DNA of 27,271 bases from Patescibacteria group bacterium (GCA_023474185.1 JAMCXR010000005.1:1-27271); one strand, 5' to 3'; shown: positions 8,749-16,723, counted from the stretch's first letter. A program made the numbers and translations. Notes: generated by a model not told the origin, from the sequence alone.

Positions 8749-8836
8749 GATGCAGTTAGCACCGGCGAGCGGGCGCGGACGCGTTTTCTTCATTCGCTGG
8801 TTTTGGGTTCTGGCTTGAAGGCTTTCGCCCCGCGAC

Positions 8837-10216
8837 CTACCCCTTAATCACCACCAGCGGCTTGAGGCGGGCAATTTTTCTGGCAATTCCAGCGTCAGCA
8901 ACCACGCCCACCACCTCGTCTACATTCTTGTAAGCGAAGGGAGCTTCTTCAGCCAGGCCGGAAAACGATCCGGATTCAACCACGATTCCTTTCTTTTCCA
9001 GCTCCTCTTTGAGTTTTCTGCCGCCTATTTCCTTTTTCGCCCTGCTCCGGGACATCCTCCTCCCAGCGCCGTGGCAAGTAGAACCGAAGCTTTCTTCCAT
9101 CGACTTTTCCTCTCCCAGCAAAACGTAAGACCCCGCACCCATGCTTCCCGGTATTAAAACCGTTTGGCCGGGGAAAGCCCTGGTGGCCCCCTTGCGGTGA
9201 ACCAGTAAATCGTTTTCTATTTTGGCGATGTTGTGTGCAACGTCGTACACCAAGGCAAGTTCTCCGCCGGAACCCTGGAACACTTCCTGCCAGGCCTGTC
9301 TAACTTCGTAGGTTATGATTTGCCTGTTGGCCCAGGCAAAATTTGCGCCAGCCGCCATCGCCTGGAAATATTGCTGCCCTTCTTCGGCCGCAAAGGGGAC
9401 GCAAGCCAATTCCCTGTCCGGCAGCTTTATTCCATAATTCCCCATCACCCGCATCATCAGTCTGACGTAATCCGTGGCGATTTGGTGCCCCAAGCCGCGC
9501 GAGCCGGTATGGATGAGTACTACTGCCTGGTTTTGAAAAAGTCCTAGCCGCCGCGCGATTTCGTTGTCGAAAATGTCGGAAACGTATTCGACTTCGACAA
9601 AATGATTTCCGGCGCCCATCGTCCCCAATTGGTCGCGCCCCCTGTCTTTTGCTTCTTTGGATACCAGTCCCGCCGACGCCCGATCTAATTTTCCGCCGGA
9701 CTCGGTGTTTTCTAAATCGGCGGCGACGCCGTAGCCGAGCTCCACTATTCTTCGGGCGCCGTTTTCCAATATTTTATCGAATTCCTCTCCGCTAAATATT
9801 ATTTTCCCGCCCCGACCGACTCCGGAAGGAACTTTGGCGTAAATAGCTCGCCCTAATTCGCGCAGCCTGGGCTTCGCGTCTTCCGCGCCGAGGTTCGAAC
9901 GGAGCAAGCGGACGCCGCAGTTGATGTCATAGCCGATTCCGCCGGGTGAGATTATCCCGTCCTTTAAATCAAAAGCCGCAACGCCTCCTATCGGAAAACC
10001 GTATCCTTCGTGAATGTCCGGCATGGCCAGCGCGTACTTTTGTATTCCGGGCAACATCGCTACATTGACCAATTGCTGCAGAGATTCGTCGCCGACGATT
10101 TCCTCTAGCATCTTGGACGATGCGTAGACCCTGGCCGGGACGCGCATCCGCCCGTCGTAGGATTGGGGTATTTCCCAAAGGTAATCGCTGATTTTACGAA
10201 GATCGTTGATTTCCAT
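8837..10216 (-). CDS. rtcB: RtcB RNA-splicing / repair ligase
   Basis: RtcB joins RNA 2',3'-cyclic phosphate (or 3'-phosphate) ends to 5'-OH ends using GTP and Mn2+. The 459-aa protein retains all key residues: Cys100 in GGIGYDINCGVRLL, His205 in GAGNHFVEVE, His236 in HTGSRGLGHQ, His328 in DVAHNIAKIE, and His382 in CHGAGRRMSRSRAKKE, the His that is guanylylated in the family. There is no intein, although RtcB genes are a frequent intein host. Archease, its activator, is encoded 22 bases upstream in the same direction. The likely role is RNA repair after endonucleolytic damage, or tRNA processing. A 125-base gap with the groES promoter follows; I see no clear terminator. Confidence 0.97.
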   Translation of the reverse strand: MEINDLRKISDYLWEIPQSYDGRMRVPARVYASSKMLEEIVGDESLQQLVNVAMLPGIQKYALAMPDIHEGYGFPIGGVAAFDLKDGIISPGGIGYDINCGVRLLRSNLGAEDAKPRLRELGRAIYAKVPSGVGRGGKIIFSGEEFDKILENGARRIVELGYGVAADLENTESGGKLDRASAGLVSKEAKDRGRDQLGTMGAGNHFVEVEYVSDIFDNEIARRLGLFQNQAVVLIHTGSRGLGHQIATDYVRLMMRVMGNYGIKLPDRELACVPFAAEEGQQYFQAMAAGANFAWANRQIITYEVRQAWQEVFQGSGGELALVYDVAHNIAKIENDLLVHRKGATRAFPGQTVLIPGSMGAGSYVLLGEEKSMEESFGSTCHGAGRRMSRSRAKKEIGGRKLKEELEKKGIVVESGSFSGLAEEAPFAYKNVDEVVGVVADAGIARKIARLKPLVVIKG

Positions 10217-10238
10217 AAATTATGGTAAAAAGTTCGAT

Positions 10239-10646
10239 TTAAATATCGCAAACTATTTCCGTTTCCCACCTGCCAGCGGAATTTTGTCTGACGTCCGCTC
10301 GATGATAAGTGACCGCCTTAATGTCGTCGGCAAAACCCTCGACCTTTTCCCCGTAAAGATTGGCCTTTAAAGCGGTACTGGACAGCTCGTCGAAAGACGT
10401 TCGGCCGTAAGCCTCCCGGTTGCTCAAGGCCAGCCTGACCGCCTCGCTTAAGAAATCAACCAAAAGCGCGGTCTTGTCCGTGGAGGACACGCTTATTGTC
10501 CGGACGACCGCTTGTCCTTGTTCGCCTTTGGTCGGTCGGAGAAAGTCGAAAACGCCTTCCAGTCCGCTTTCAAAAAGATCGACGAAGTTGGAGCCTTCCA
10601 ATTTCATCCTTAAGTCCGCAGTGTGTTCTAAAAACTTATAGGACAT
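10239..10646 (-). CDS. Archease (RtcB activator)
   Basis: This 135-aa protein matches archease in length and sequence: the N-terminal signature YKFLEHTADLRM (3-14), GLEGVFDFL (28-36), the central LLVDFLSEAVRLA (61-73), and the C-terminal IKAVTYHRADV (88-98) followed by the acidic end ETEIVCDI. Archease speeds the guanylylation step of RtcB and allows multiple turnover; Asp and His residues in these segments bind metal. It is encoded directly before rtcB with 22 bases between, so the two are almost certainly one transcript. A TATAAT lies about 65 bases upstream of its ATG. Confidence 0.93.
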   Translation of the reverse strand: MSYKFLEHTADLRMKLEGSNFVDLFESGLEGVFDFLRPTKGEQGQAVVRTISVSSTDKTALLVDFLSEAVRLALSNREAYGRTSFDELSSTALKANLYGEKVEGFADDIKAVTYHRADVRQNSAGRWETEIVCDI

Positions 10647-10711
10647 GGATACGAACTAAGCGAAAATGTGATAATTGCCGTGCCAAACGAAGCGAAAATC
10701 CCGTTGGTTAA

Positions 10712-10717
10712 ATTATA
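10712..10717 (-). promoter_or_regulatory. -10 box upstream of archease-rtcB
   Basis: A perfect TATAAT lies on the minus strand about 65 bases before the archease ATG. No good -35 is seen at normal spacing, so this is tentative. The gap 10647-10748 also has the ten-base sequence AAGCGAAAAT twice (near 10662 and 10690); I cannot assign it a role. Confidence 0.35.
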
Positions 10718-10748
10718 AATCCTAAATCAGAAATAATAAACACGACTT

Positions 10749-11771
10749 TTATTCCTCTTCGTCGCGCGGAGCTTCCAGGCTCAACGGCTCTACTTCCATG
10801 CTTTCGCCGCCGATTTTTACCACGTCCTTGTCTATCATCTTCAGCTTGGCGTATCCCTTGTTATACGAGCCGACCGCTCGGCCAAGGTGCGTGCCGACGT
10901 CTCTAATGTGCTTTTCATATTCCTCCAGGCGGCGTCCCAGCTCGATGACGTTTTTCCTGATTGCTTCGGCCGATTTGTTAAACTCGATTTGTTTCAATCC
11001 CTGAACGACGGTTTGCAAATACGCGAGGAACGAAGTGGGAGAAACGACGATTACTCTTTTCTCGTGCGCCGCATATTCGATGAGGTCCCGCGCGGCAACG
11101 GAGCCGACCTTGTTGATGAGTAAATCATAATAAAGGGCCTCGGAGGGTATAAACATAAAAGCAAAGTCGATGGTCCCCTCTTCCGGCCGGACATACTTGG
11201 AGGTTTCGTCTATCCTGGTTTTCAAATCGGAGCGCAATTGGTCTTCCAGCCTCTTTTTTTCTTCCGCGGTTGTCGCTTCCAGGAGACGGTTATAGTTTTC
11301 CAGGCTGAATTTCGAATCCACCGGAATTATTTTTTCACCGTAAAAAACGGCCGCGTCCACGGCCTCGCCGCTCTTAAATTTGTGCTGCAACTCGAAGCTG
11401 CCCGGAGGCAGGACGTTCCCCAAAACGGTTTCCAAGTAATATTCCCCCAATACTCCGCGCTGTTTCGGGTTTTTTAAAATATCCTGCAGGCCGCGCAGCT
11501 GGTCGGCGAATCCGATCACTTGTCTGTTGGTTTCGTCCAGCCTGGTTAGTTTCTCGGTTACTTCGCGGACTATTTTGGAACTTTCGCTCAACTGGGTTTG
11601 GGAAATCTTGGACAAGTCTCCCAACCGGCTGTCCATCATCCGGCTGATTTCGTTTATCTGGTTTTGAATCAGTAGCAGGGATTCTCCTTCGGGTTCCTTC
11701 CGGCGCAAAAACAAGGCGTAAAAAGCCGCCGCGACGATTAAACCGACAGCCATACCCAAGAAGATGTCCAT
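10749..11771 (-). CDS. rmuC: RmuC family DNA recombination protein
   Basis: This 340-aa protein has an N-terminal membrane helix (3-22), a coiled-coil region (about 35-95), and the RmuC nuclease-like domain (about 100-300). Recognisable segments are RGVLGEYYLETVL (104-116), VDAAVFYGEKIIPVDSKFS (138-156) with the acidic and Lys residues of a PD-(D/E)xK-type fold, and the EGTIDFAFMFIPSEALYY region. In E. coli RmuC limits inversions at short inverted repeats; its biochemistry is not settled. The start has a perfect TATAAT seven bases upstream and no Shine-Dalgarno sequence. It follows the GT2 gene by 15 bases. Confidence 0.93.
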   Translation of the reverse strand: MDIFLGMAVGLIVAAAFYALFLRRKEPEGESLLLIQNQINEISRMMDSRLGDLSKISQTQLSESSKIVREVTEKLTRLDETNRQVIGFADQLRGLQDILKNPKQRGVLGEYYLETVLGNVLPPGSFELQHKFKSGEAVDAAVFYGEKIIPVDSKFSLENYNRLLEATTAEEKKRLEDQLRSDLKTRIDETSKYVRPEEGTIDFAFMFIPSEALYYDLLINKVGSVAARDLIEYAAHEKRVIVVSPTSFLAYLQTVVQGLKQIEFNKSAEAIRKNVIELGRRLEEYEKHIRDVGTHLGRAVGSYNKGYAKLKMIDKDVVKIGGESMEVEPLSLEAPRDEEE

Positions 11772-11778
11772 CGCCTAT

Positions 11779-11807
11779 ATTATAGCTTATAACCCTTCGG
11801 CTGTAAT
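11779..11807 (-). promoter_or_regulatory. Promoter of rmuC, apparently giving a leaderless mRNA
   Basis: On the minus strand ATTACA (11802-11807) and TATAAT (11779-11784) are separated by 17 bases, and the ATG at 11771 follows the -10 box after seven bases. Transcription would begin at the A of the ATG or one base before. The promoter overlaps the last codons of the upstream GT2 gene. Confidence 0.6.
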
Positions 11808-13313
11808 TCGCGCCGGCCGAGCTCCGGTTTTGCGACTCTTAGGAGTTGCCCAAAATCCCAGCCGGAATCTTCCGCCGAGCATTAAGCGTATTTGCGATTC
11901 CAAGGCCGGGAAGGTTCCCAAAACAATCATGTTAATCGGCGTCAAAAGCCACTGGACAAAGTAAACCACGTAGTGGCGGGCGGTGAACCAGCGCGGTTTC
12001 GGCGGGAGAAGAGACAAGGTTAAAATTCCGGAAATAACGATGCCGAAAGATCCGAGCCACATAAGATATCTAGTCACGTGCGGAAGGTTGTAAGACAAGA
12101 CCGTCCGGTTGAATTCCCTGCCGCCCAAAACCACCGGCAGCCAACCCAAAGAAATGAGCAAGGCACTCGTCGCCCAAGAATAAGATCCGCCGAAAACGCT
12201 GTAAGCGCGGTAAAGTTTATCCTTTGGCGACATCCTCCCGTTCTTTAAGAATTTCAGCATGATGTAAGGAAAGTTTTCCACGCCCCAGGCCCAGCGCCTT
12301 TGCTGTTTGTAGAGGTTGCGGACGGTTTGCCAAAAATTGGATCCGACGTTGACATCCATCGAAACCGGATATTTCAAAGGGACCACGCGCCAGTCTCCGT
12401 CGTAGTGTGAGAAGAGCTGCCAAAAAATGTGCGAGTCTTCGGAAACGACATCCGTGTCCCAAAACCCGATTTCCGCCAACGCCCTGAAAGGGGTGGAGTG
12501 CGAAGAAAAGGTCACCATGTGTTCCGGCCGCGATTGTTCCATCATCCCCCAAAAAGTGGTCGAGTAAGCCATTACTCTGGCCAAAGCGGGAGATTCGAAA
12601 ATGTTGTTGTTGAAAAAAGGCACCGGCTGGTAACTCGACCTTTGGGGATGCGGAGCAATGAGAAAGGCGTGCGTCAACGCCGCAAAGTATCCTCGGGCAA
12701 TTTGCGTATCAACGTCGAAAACGGACACCAGGACTTTTTCGTAATCGAGTCCCAGCCGGTCGATTATCTTTTGCTGCGCCTCCCTGGCCGCCCAGGTTTC
12801 GTTGGAACCCTTGCCGGGTACTTCGTTGGACAACCCGTCGGGGTGGGAAGTCACCAGGAATTGGAAAAATTTTCCGCCGTATTTTTCCCCAATTCGGCGG
12901 CCGACTTCTTTCGCCCCCTCCCCCGCTCTAGCCTCCTCGGCCAAAACCACGAGCATTTTTTCCTTGGGGTAGTCGGCTTGGAGCAGCCTCTCAAAGCTTT
13001 CCTCCACGATTTCCAGAGGCTCTTTATACATCGGCAGGATTATCAAGTGGTAAATTTCACCCCAGCGCTCCGCGGTTCGCGGATCGATTCGCAGCTTTTT
13101 CAACCAATCGGTTTTAATGTTCTTCCGCAGCTCTTTTTCGGTGGACTGCAGGTGAAAATAGAAATAAACGGTCTTCAAAAGCCAGTAAGTGTCGAAAATG
13201 ATGACAAAAATGGCGGCGTATGAAGGCAAAAACCTGGAAAAAGCCACATAGGTCAAAATGGTGATTATGGCCAAAGCGGCTGGAAATATTTCCCAAAAAC
13301 GCTGCGCTTTCAT
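11787..13313 (-). CDS. Membrane GT2 family glycosyltransferase (cellulose-synthase-like, QxxRW type)
   Basis: The 508-aa protein has two N-terminal membrane segments (about 8-27 and 33-54), a cytoplasmic GT-A catalytic domain (about 85-345), and several C-terminal membrane segments (about 372-396, 414-436, 446-468). Catalytic motifs are visible: DVD at 200-202 (metal and UDP binding), SEDS at 291-294 (catalytic base region), and QQRRW at 337-341 (the QxxRW acceptor motif of processive enzymes). Family members build polysaccharides or glycolipids at the inner membrane, but the sugar and acceptor cannot be told here. A PilZ domain is absent. It starts near the tRNA-Glu gene on the opposite strand; an inverted repeat lies at its start. 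rmuC follows after 15 bases. Confidence 0.88.
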   Translation of the reverse strand: MKAQRFWEIFPAALAIITILTYVAFSRFLPSYAAIFVIIFDTYWLLKTVYFYFHLQSTEKELRKNIKTDWLKKLRIDPRTAERWGEIYHLIILPMYKEPLEIVEESFERLLQADYPKEKMLVVLAEEARAGEGAKEVGRRIGEKYGGKFFQFLVTSHPDGLSNEVPGKGSNETWAAREAQQKIIDRLGLDYEKVLVSVFDVDTQIARGYFAALTHAFLIAPHPQRSSYQPVPFFNNNIFESPALARVMAYSTTFWGMMEQSRPEHMVTFSSHSTPFRALAEIGFWDTDVVSEDSHIFWQLFSHYDGDWRVVPLKYPVSMDVNVGSNFWQTVRNLYKQQRRWAWGVENFPYIMLKFLKNGRMSPKDKLYRAYSVFGGSYSWATSALLISLGWLPVVLGGREFNRTVLSYNLPHVTRYLMWLGSFGIVISGILTLSLLPPKPRWFTARHYVVYFVQWLLTPINMIVLGTFPALESQIRLMLGGRFRLGFWATPKSRKTGARPARITAEGL

Positions 13314-13317
13314 ACAG

Positions 13318-13334
13318 GGTTGGAATTTACAACC
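13318..13334. repeat. Inverted repeat between GT2 gene and tRNA-Glu
   Basis: A perfect GGTTG-N7-CAACC dyad lies just upstream of the GT2 ATG and overlaps the -35 box of the tRNA-Glu promoter. Its position would suit an operator for divergent control, but at ten paired bases it may be chance. Confidence 0.35.
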
Positions 13335-13353
13335 AAATTAAGTATATTACAAT
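13326..13353 (+). promoter_or_regulatory. Promoter of tRNA-Glu
   Basis: TTTACA (13326-13331) and TACAAT (13348-13353) are 16 bases apart and each matches consensus at 5/6 positions. The expected start is near 13360, about 22 bases before the tRNA. Confidence 0.55.
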
Positions 13354-13381
13354 GGCAGTCTGGACAGTTATCGGCATACCG

Positions 13382-13453
13382 GCCCCCATCGTCTAGCGGT
13401 CAGGACAGCGCTCTTTCAAGGCGTAAACACCGGTTCGACTCCGGTTGGGGGCG
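13382..13453 (+). tRNA. tRNA-Glu (anticodon TTC)
   Basis: The acceptor strands GCCCCCA (13382-13388) and TGGGGGC (13446-13452) pair fully, followed by discriminator G. The D-arm contains the Glu-typical GTCTAGCGGTCAGGAC. The anticodon loop CTTTCAA gives anticodon TTC, and the T-arm is ACCGG-TTCGACT-CCGGT. The anticodon stem has G-T pairs at both ends. CCA is not encoded. It is the only plus-strand gene in the left arm and converges on hsp20. Confidence 0.95.
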
Positions 13454-13481
13454 CAACAATTAGCGCGTCATTGGGTATTTT

Positions 13482-13862
13482 TTAATCCGTCCTTATGTGC
13501 ACCTTCTTGCTTTTCTCGCGGCGCAGTTTAGGAAGGCGTACGGTCAATACTCCGTTTTTCAGCGAGGATTCGGCGCGGTCGGCATCTATTTCCTGAGGCA
13601 AAATAATGGAACGGGAGAATTTTCCCCAAAAGCACTCTTGGAACAGGTAATTACCCTCTTCCACGGAATGATTTTTGTGGCGCTCCCCGCGGATGGTCAC
13701 CGACTCTCCGGAAACGTCTAAATCAATATCACTCGGTTCGACTCCGGCTATCGTGGATTCGACAATAAATTCCGACGGAGTCTCATACACATCCACCGTA
13801 AGCTGCCCTTCTTCTTCGTCCGCAATATTAGCGCCGTTTTTCTCTATATTAATTGTAGTCAT
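13482..13862 (-). CDS. Small heat-shock protein, Hsp20/alpha-crystallin family
   Basis: This 126-aa protein is an ATP-independent holdase that binds unfolding proteins. The alpha-crystallin domain covers about residues 20-115, with strands LTVDVYETPSEFIVESTI (21-38), SVTIRGERH (54-62) and the hallmark C-terminal motif NGVLTVRLPK (102-111). The C-terminal extension KVHIRTD is short and carries the V-x-I form of the anchor motif that mediates oligomer assembly. Its ATG directly abuts the TAA of the PrsW-like gene with no spacer, so translation is likely coupled, linking it to valS-prsW transcription. Confidence 0.95.
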   Translation of the reverse strand: MTTINIEKNGANIADEEEGQLTVDVYETPSEFIVESTIAGVEPSDIDLDVSGESVTIRGERHKNHSVEEGNYLFQECFWGKFSRSIILPQEIDADRAESSLKNGVLTVRLPKLRREKSKKVHIRTD

Positions 13863-14531
13863 TTAAGAGAATATTTTTTCTTTTACGGTTTTAATTATAT
13901 CAAAATCTCGGAGAAGGAAAATGGCGGCTATCACCAAAACGATGCTGGGATAAATCGGCAATCCGGGAAACCCCAAAATCAGCCAGTTAAAAGCGGTATG
14001 GAGCAAGGTTGCTATAAGCAGTCCCCGCCAGACGCGGCCGCTGGCCCAGTAAAAGCCGACGAACCCTGAAGAAACGGCATGCAGCAGCGTCGCCCCGATG
14101 AAACGGAGGATTATTAAATCCGGCAGCGCGGAGAAAGCCGTGCCGCCCAATTCAAAAAAATTTTCAATGGCGGAAAAACCCAAGCCGACGGTAATGAGGT
14201 AAATCATGGCATCTATCGGTTCGTCGAAATTGGGATCATTCCGCAGTAAAACGCGCGCGGACAAAAATTTAGATGTTTCTTCGATGAAGGCGAACAGCAA
14301 GAGGCCGACGATGGAATAGTAGCCGATGTTGAAATCGGCCAGCGCTCCTTTAAGCGCATATTCCACGACAATCGCCGCGGCGGAAGCCATGAATCCGCCC
14401 AAGAGAAAAAATTTAACTATTTCCCTCCCGGGCTCCGGCCTGGCGGAATCTTCCCGCAAAAAGAAAAGCAGCCAAATCAAGGTCGGCAATAGACCGAAAG
14501 CGGCGGCGACCACCAGTTTAGCTATCGCCAT
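13863..14531 (-). CDS. PrsW-like intramembrane metalloprotease (M82 family)
   Basis: This 222-aa protein has about seven hydrophobic segments spanning nearly its entire length. The family signatures are in order: FIEETSKF with Glu84-Glu85 and Lys88, GLGFSAIENFFE with Glu123-Asn124, GATLLHAVSSG with His151, and LLHTAFNW with His178. In Bacillus PrsW starts the site-1 cleavage of an anti-sigma factor; in most bacteria the substrate is unknown. No sigma/anti-sigma pair is in this window. Its ATG lies inside the end of valS (10-base overlap) and its stop touches hsp20, so it sits in a tightly coupled valS-prsW-hsp20 unit. Confidence 0.88.
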   Translation of the reverse strand: MAIAKLVVAAAFGLLPTLIWLLFFLREDSARPEPGREIVKFFLLGGFMASAAAIVVEYALKGALADFNIGYYSIVGLLLFAFIEETSKFLSARVLLRNDPNFDEPIDAMIYLITVGLGFSAIENFFELGGTAFSALPDLIILRFIGATLLHAVSSGFVGFYWASGRVWRGLLIATLLHTAFNWLILGFPGLPIYPSIVLVIAAIFLLRDFDIIKTVKEKIFS

Positions 14532-16687
14532 TTTTCAACCATTAAAAGCTTGTTTTTATTTTCCGGAAGCAAGCTCCAGATTTCCTCGGTGACGAAAGGC
14601 ATAAAAGGATGAAGCATTTTTAGCTGTTCTTTCAGCATCTTCATCAGCACTTCTTGGGCCGCAGCCCGGTCCGCTGCATTTTCCGAATTTAATCTCGGTT
14701 TCAGCGATTCTATGACCTTATCGGCGAACACGTCCCAAAAATAGTGGTAGAGCGCGCCCCCGGCCCGATTGAAATCGAACTCGTCCAGATGACGCGATAC
14801 TTTCTTTTTCAGGGCCTCGACTTCGGCTAAGCGCTTCTTGTCCTGTGCAGTGAGCTTCGGTTTGACTTTGGCGGGCTGGAAATTCAAAACGGCGAAACGG
14901 CTGGCGTTCCAGATTTTGGTGGCGAAGTTGCGGTAGCCGCGTATTTTGTCCTCTGAAATCTTAATATCGTTCCCGGGCGCCGAACCGATAATCAAAGACA
15001 GACGCACAGCGTCCGCGCCGTATTTTTGGCTGACCTCCAGAGGGTCAATTGCATTATCCAAGCTCTTGCTCATCTTTCTTCCTTGTTCGTCCCGCACCAG
15101 TCCGTGCAAATAAACCTTATGGAAAGGAATGTCACCCAAGAGATACCCGCTCATCAAAATCATCCGCGCTACCCAGAAAAACAAAATGTCGTAGCCGGTT
15201 TCGAGGACGCTAGTGGGGTGGAACTCCGAGAAATCCTTGGTCTCCCTGGGCCAACCCAGAGTGGAAAATGTCCATAACCCCGAGGAGAACCAGGTATCCA
15301 AAGTGTCTGAATCCTGGATCCAGCCGGGGCCTTTCGGCGGATTGATTCCGCAGTAAGTTTCCCCGTTCTTATACCAAACCGGTATCCGGTGCCCGTACCA
15401 AATTTGGCGGCTGATGCACCAATCCCGCAGGTTGTCTATCCAGTGGAAGTATGTTTTTTCAAACCGCTTGGGCAGGATGGCGATTTGGTTGCTTTTGACC
15501 GCGGCTTTCATCATTTTCTTCAGCGTAGTCTTCTCCCCGCTTTTTATTCCTTTGATTTTAGATTTCGGCAAAGCGAACTCCCGGTTCACGCTCACGAACC
15601 ACTGTTCCTTGATCTGCGGTTCTATCCTACCCCCGCCCCTTTGGTTGACCGCCACGTTGTGGACGTAATTTTCGTCGAATTTTTCGATTAGCCCCAAACT
15701 TTTAAACTTTTCCACTATGAGCGGCCTGGCTTTGTTAATGTGCATTCCGGAAAACTCTCCGGCGGCCGGCAACAGTTTCCCGTTATAATCGATAATTTGC
15801 TCCTTATCCAAATTATGTCTTTCGGCAATTTCGAAGTCGGTGGCGTCGTGCCAGGGAGTGATGGTCATTACTCCCGTTCCGAACTTCATGTCCACGGCCT
15901 TGTCCTTGACGATAGTGGCGGTAATCGGTCCGTTTATCCACTCGACTTTCAGCTTTTCCCCATCGCGGTATTCGGCATATCTTTTATCCGCCGGATGCAT
16001 TACCACGTACTTGTCTCCGAATTTCGTTTCCGGCCTGGCGGTGCCGATGACAAAAGGACCGAACTTCAAATAATAAAACGGCGTCTTTTCCTCGAGATAC
16101 TCCAGCTCGTCGTCAGAAACCGTAGTTTGCATCTTCGGATCCCAGTTCACTATCCGCGAGCCTTTGTAAATCAGCCCGCCGTCGTACATTCTTTTGAAGG
16201 CCGTGCGCACTGCCAGGCTTCTTTTTTCATCCAGAGTGTAGGCCTCGCGGCTCCAATCCACGGAGGTTCCCATTTTTTTCATTTGGCGGACAATCGTGTC
16301 GTGGCTGTTTTTCGCGAACTCCTCGACGCGTTTCAAGAACGCCTCTCTTCCCAAATCGTATCTGGTTTTTCCTTCCTGCTTGAAAAGCAGGCTTTCCACC
16401 TTGGCTTGCGTGGCAATGGCCGCATGATCCGTTCCCGGAAGCCACAGGGTTTTCAACCCCCTCATTCGCGCGTAACGCGCCATAATATCTTCGATGGTGA
16501 GCATCGCGGCGCTGCCGATGTGCAGGGTTCCCGTCACGTTCGGCGGAGGAAGAACTATGGAGAACTTCTTGGCATTTTTCGCCGTCACGCCTTTTCGAAC
16601 GCAAATATCCGGGTTGAAATACCCGGATTTTTCCCACTTGGCGTAAGTCTTATCCTCTAAATTCCCATAGTCGTATCGCGTATCCAT
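14522..16687 (-). CDS. valS: Valyl-tRNA synthetase, short form
   Basis: This class I synthetase charges tRNA-Val. Motifs in order: PPPNVTGTLHIGSA with HIGS at 56-59 (HIGH box), the CP1 editing domain (about 200-340, including IGTARPET at 214-221), DWCISRQIWYGHRIPVW (422-438), DTWFSSGLW (464-472) and the KMSKS loop at 538-542, then the anticodon-binding helical domain to the C-terminus. At 721 aa it is much shorter than the usual 850-950. The sequence ends at MVEKWR, so the C-terminal coiled-coil arm that contacts the tRNA elbow is missing. The stop overlaps the PrsW-like gene, and the frame is open and ends cleanly, so this is a short form and not a break. The ATG has a -10-like box seven bases upstream. 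Confidence 0.97.
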   Translation of the reverse strand: MDTRYDYGNLEDKTYAKWEKSGYFNPDICVRKGVTAKNAKKFSIVLPPPNVTGTLHIGSAAMLTIEDIMARYARMRGLKTLWLPGTDHAAIATQAKVESLLFKQEGKTRYDLGREAFLKRVEEFAKNSHDTIVRQMKKMGTSVDWSREAYTLDEKRSLAVRTAFKRMYDGGLIYKGSRIVNWDPKMQTTVSDDELEYLEEKTPFYYLKFGPFVIGTARPETKFGDKYVVMHPADKRYAEYRDGEKLKVEWINGPITATIVKDKAVDMKFGTGVMTITPWHDATDFEIAERHNLDKEQIIDYNGKLLPAAGEFSGMHINKARPLIVEKFKSLGLIEKFDENYVHNVAVNQRGGGRIEPQIKEQWFVSVNREFALPKSKIKGIKSGEKTTLKKMMKAAVKSNQIAILPKRFEKTYFHWIDNLRDWCISRQIWYGHRIPVWYKNGETYCGINPPKGPGWIQDSDTLDTWFSSGLWTFSTLGWPRETKDFSEFHPTSVLETGYDILFFWVARMILMSGYLLGDIPFHKVYLHGLVRDEQGRKMSKSLDNAIDPLEVSQKYGADAVRLSLIIGSAPGNDIKISEDKIRGYRNFATKIWNASRFAVLNFQPAKVKPKLTAQDKKRLAEVEALKKKVSRHLDEFDFNRAGGALYHYFWDVFADKVIESLKPRLNSENAADRAAAQEVLMKMLKEQLKMLHPFMPFVTEEIWSLLPENKNKLLMVEKWR

Positions 16688-16694
16688 TAGAGAT

Positions 16695-16723
16695 ATTTAA
16701 GGGCAAAAGGATAAAAAACGCAA
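16695..16723 (-). promoter_or_regulatory. Candidate promoter of valS
   Basis: TTGCGT (16718-16723) and TTAAAT (16695-16700) on the minus strand are 17 bases apart, and the ATG at 16687 follows after seven bases, predicting a leaderless message. The matches are moderate (3/6 and 4/6). Confidence 0.35.

Noticed and set aside
8752..8775. GTTAGCACC upstream of groES, resembling half a CIRCE element
   Set aside because: The second half (GAGTGCTAA) is missing at the proper distance, so it is not a CIRCE operator.
8837..10216. Possible intein in rtcB, a common intein host
   Set aside because: Length and motif spacing are normal and the catalytic blocks are continuous.
12429..13223. 264-codon plus-strand open frame opposite the GT2 gene
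   Set aside because: Antisense shadow of the GT2 coding sequence, which carries DVD, SEDS and QQRRW.
13451..13483. GCGC-N8-GCGC followed by a T run after tRNA-Glu as a terminator
   Set aside because: The stem is only four bases, overlaps the acceptor end of the tRNA and is separated from the T run by more than ten bases.
15740..16660. 306-codon plus-strand open frame opposite valS
   Set aside because: valS has all synthetase motifs in this region; the antisense product has no recognisable features.
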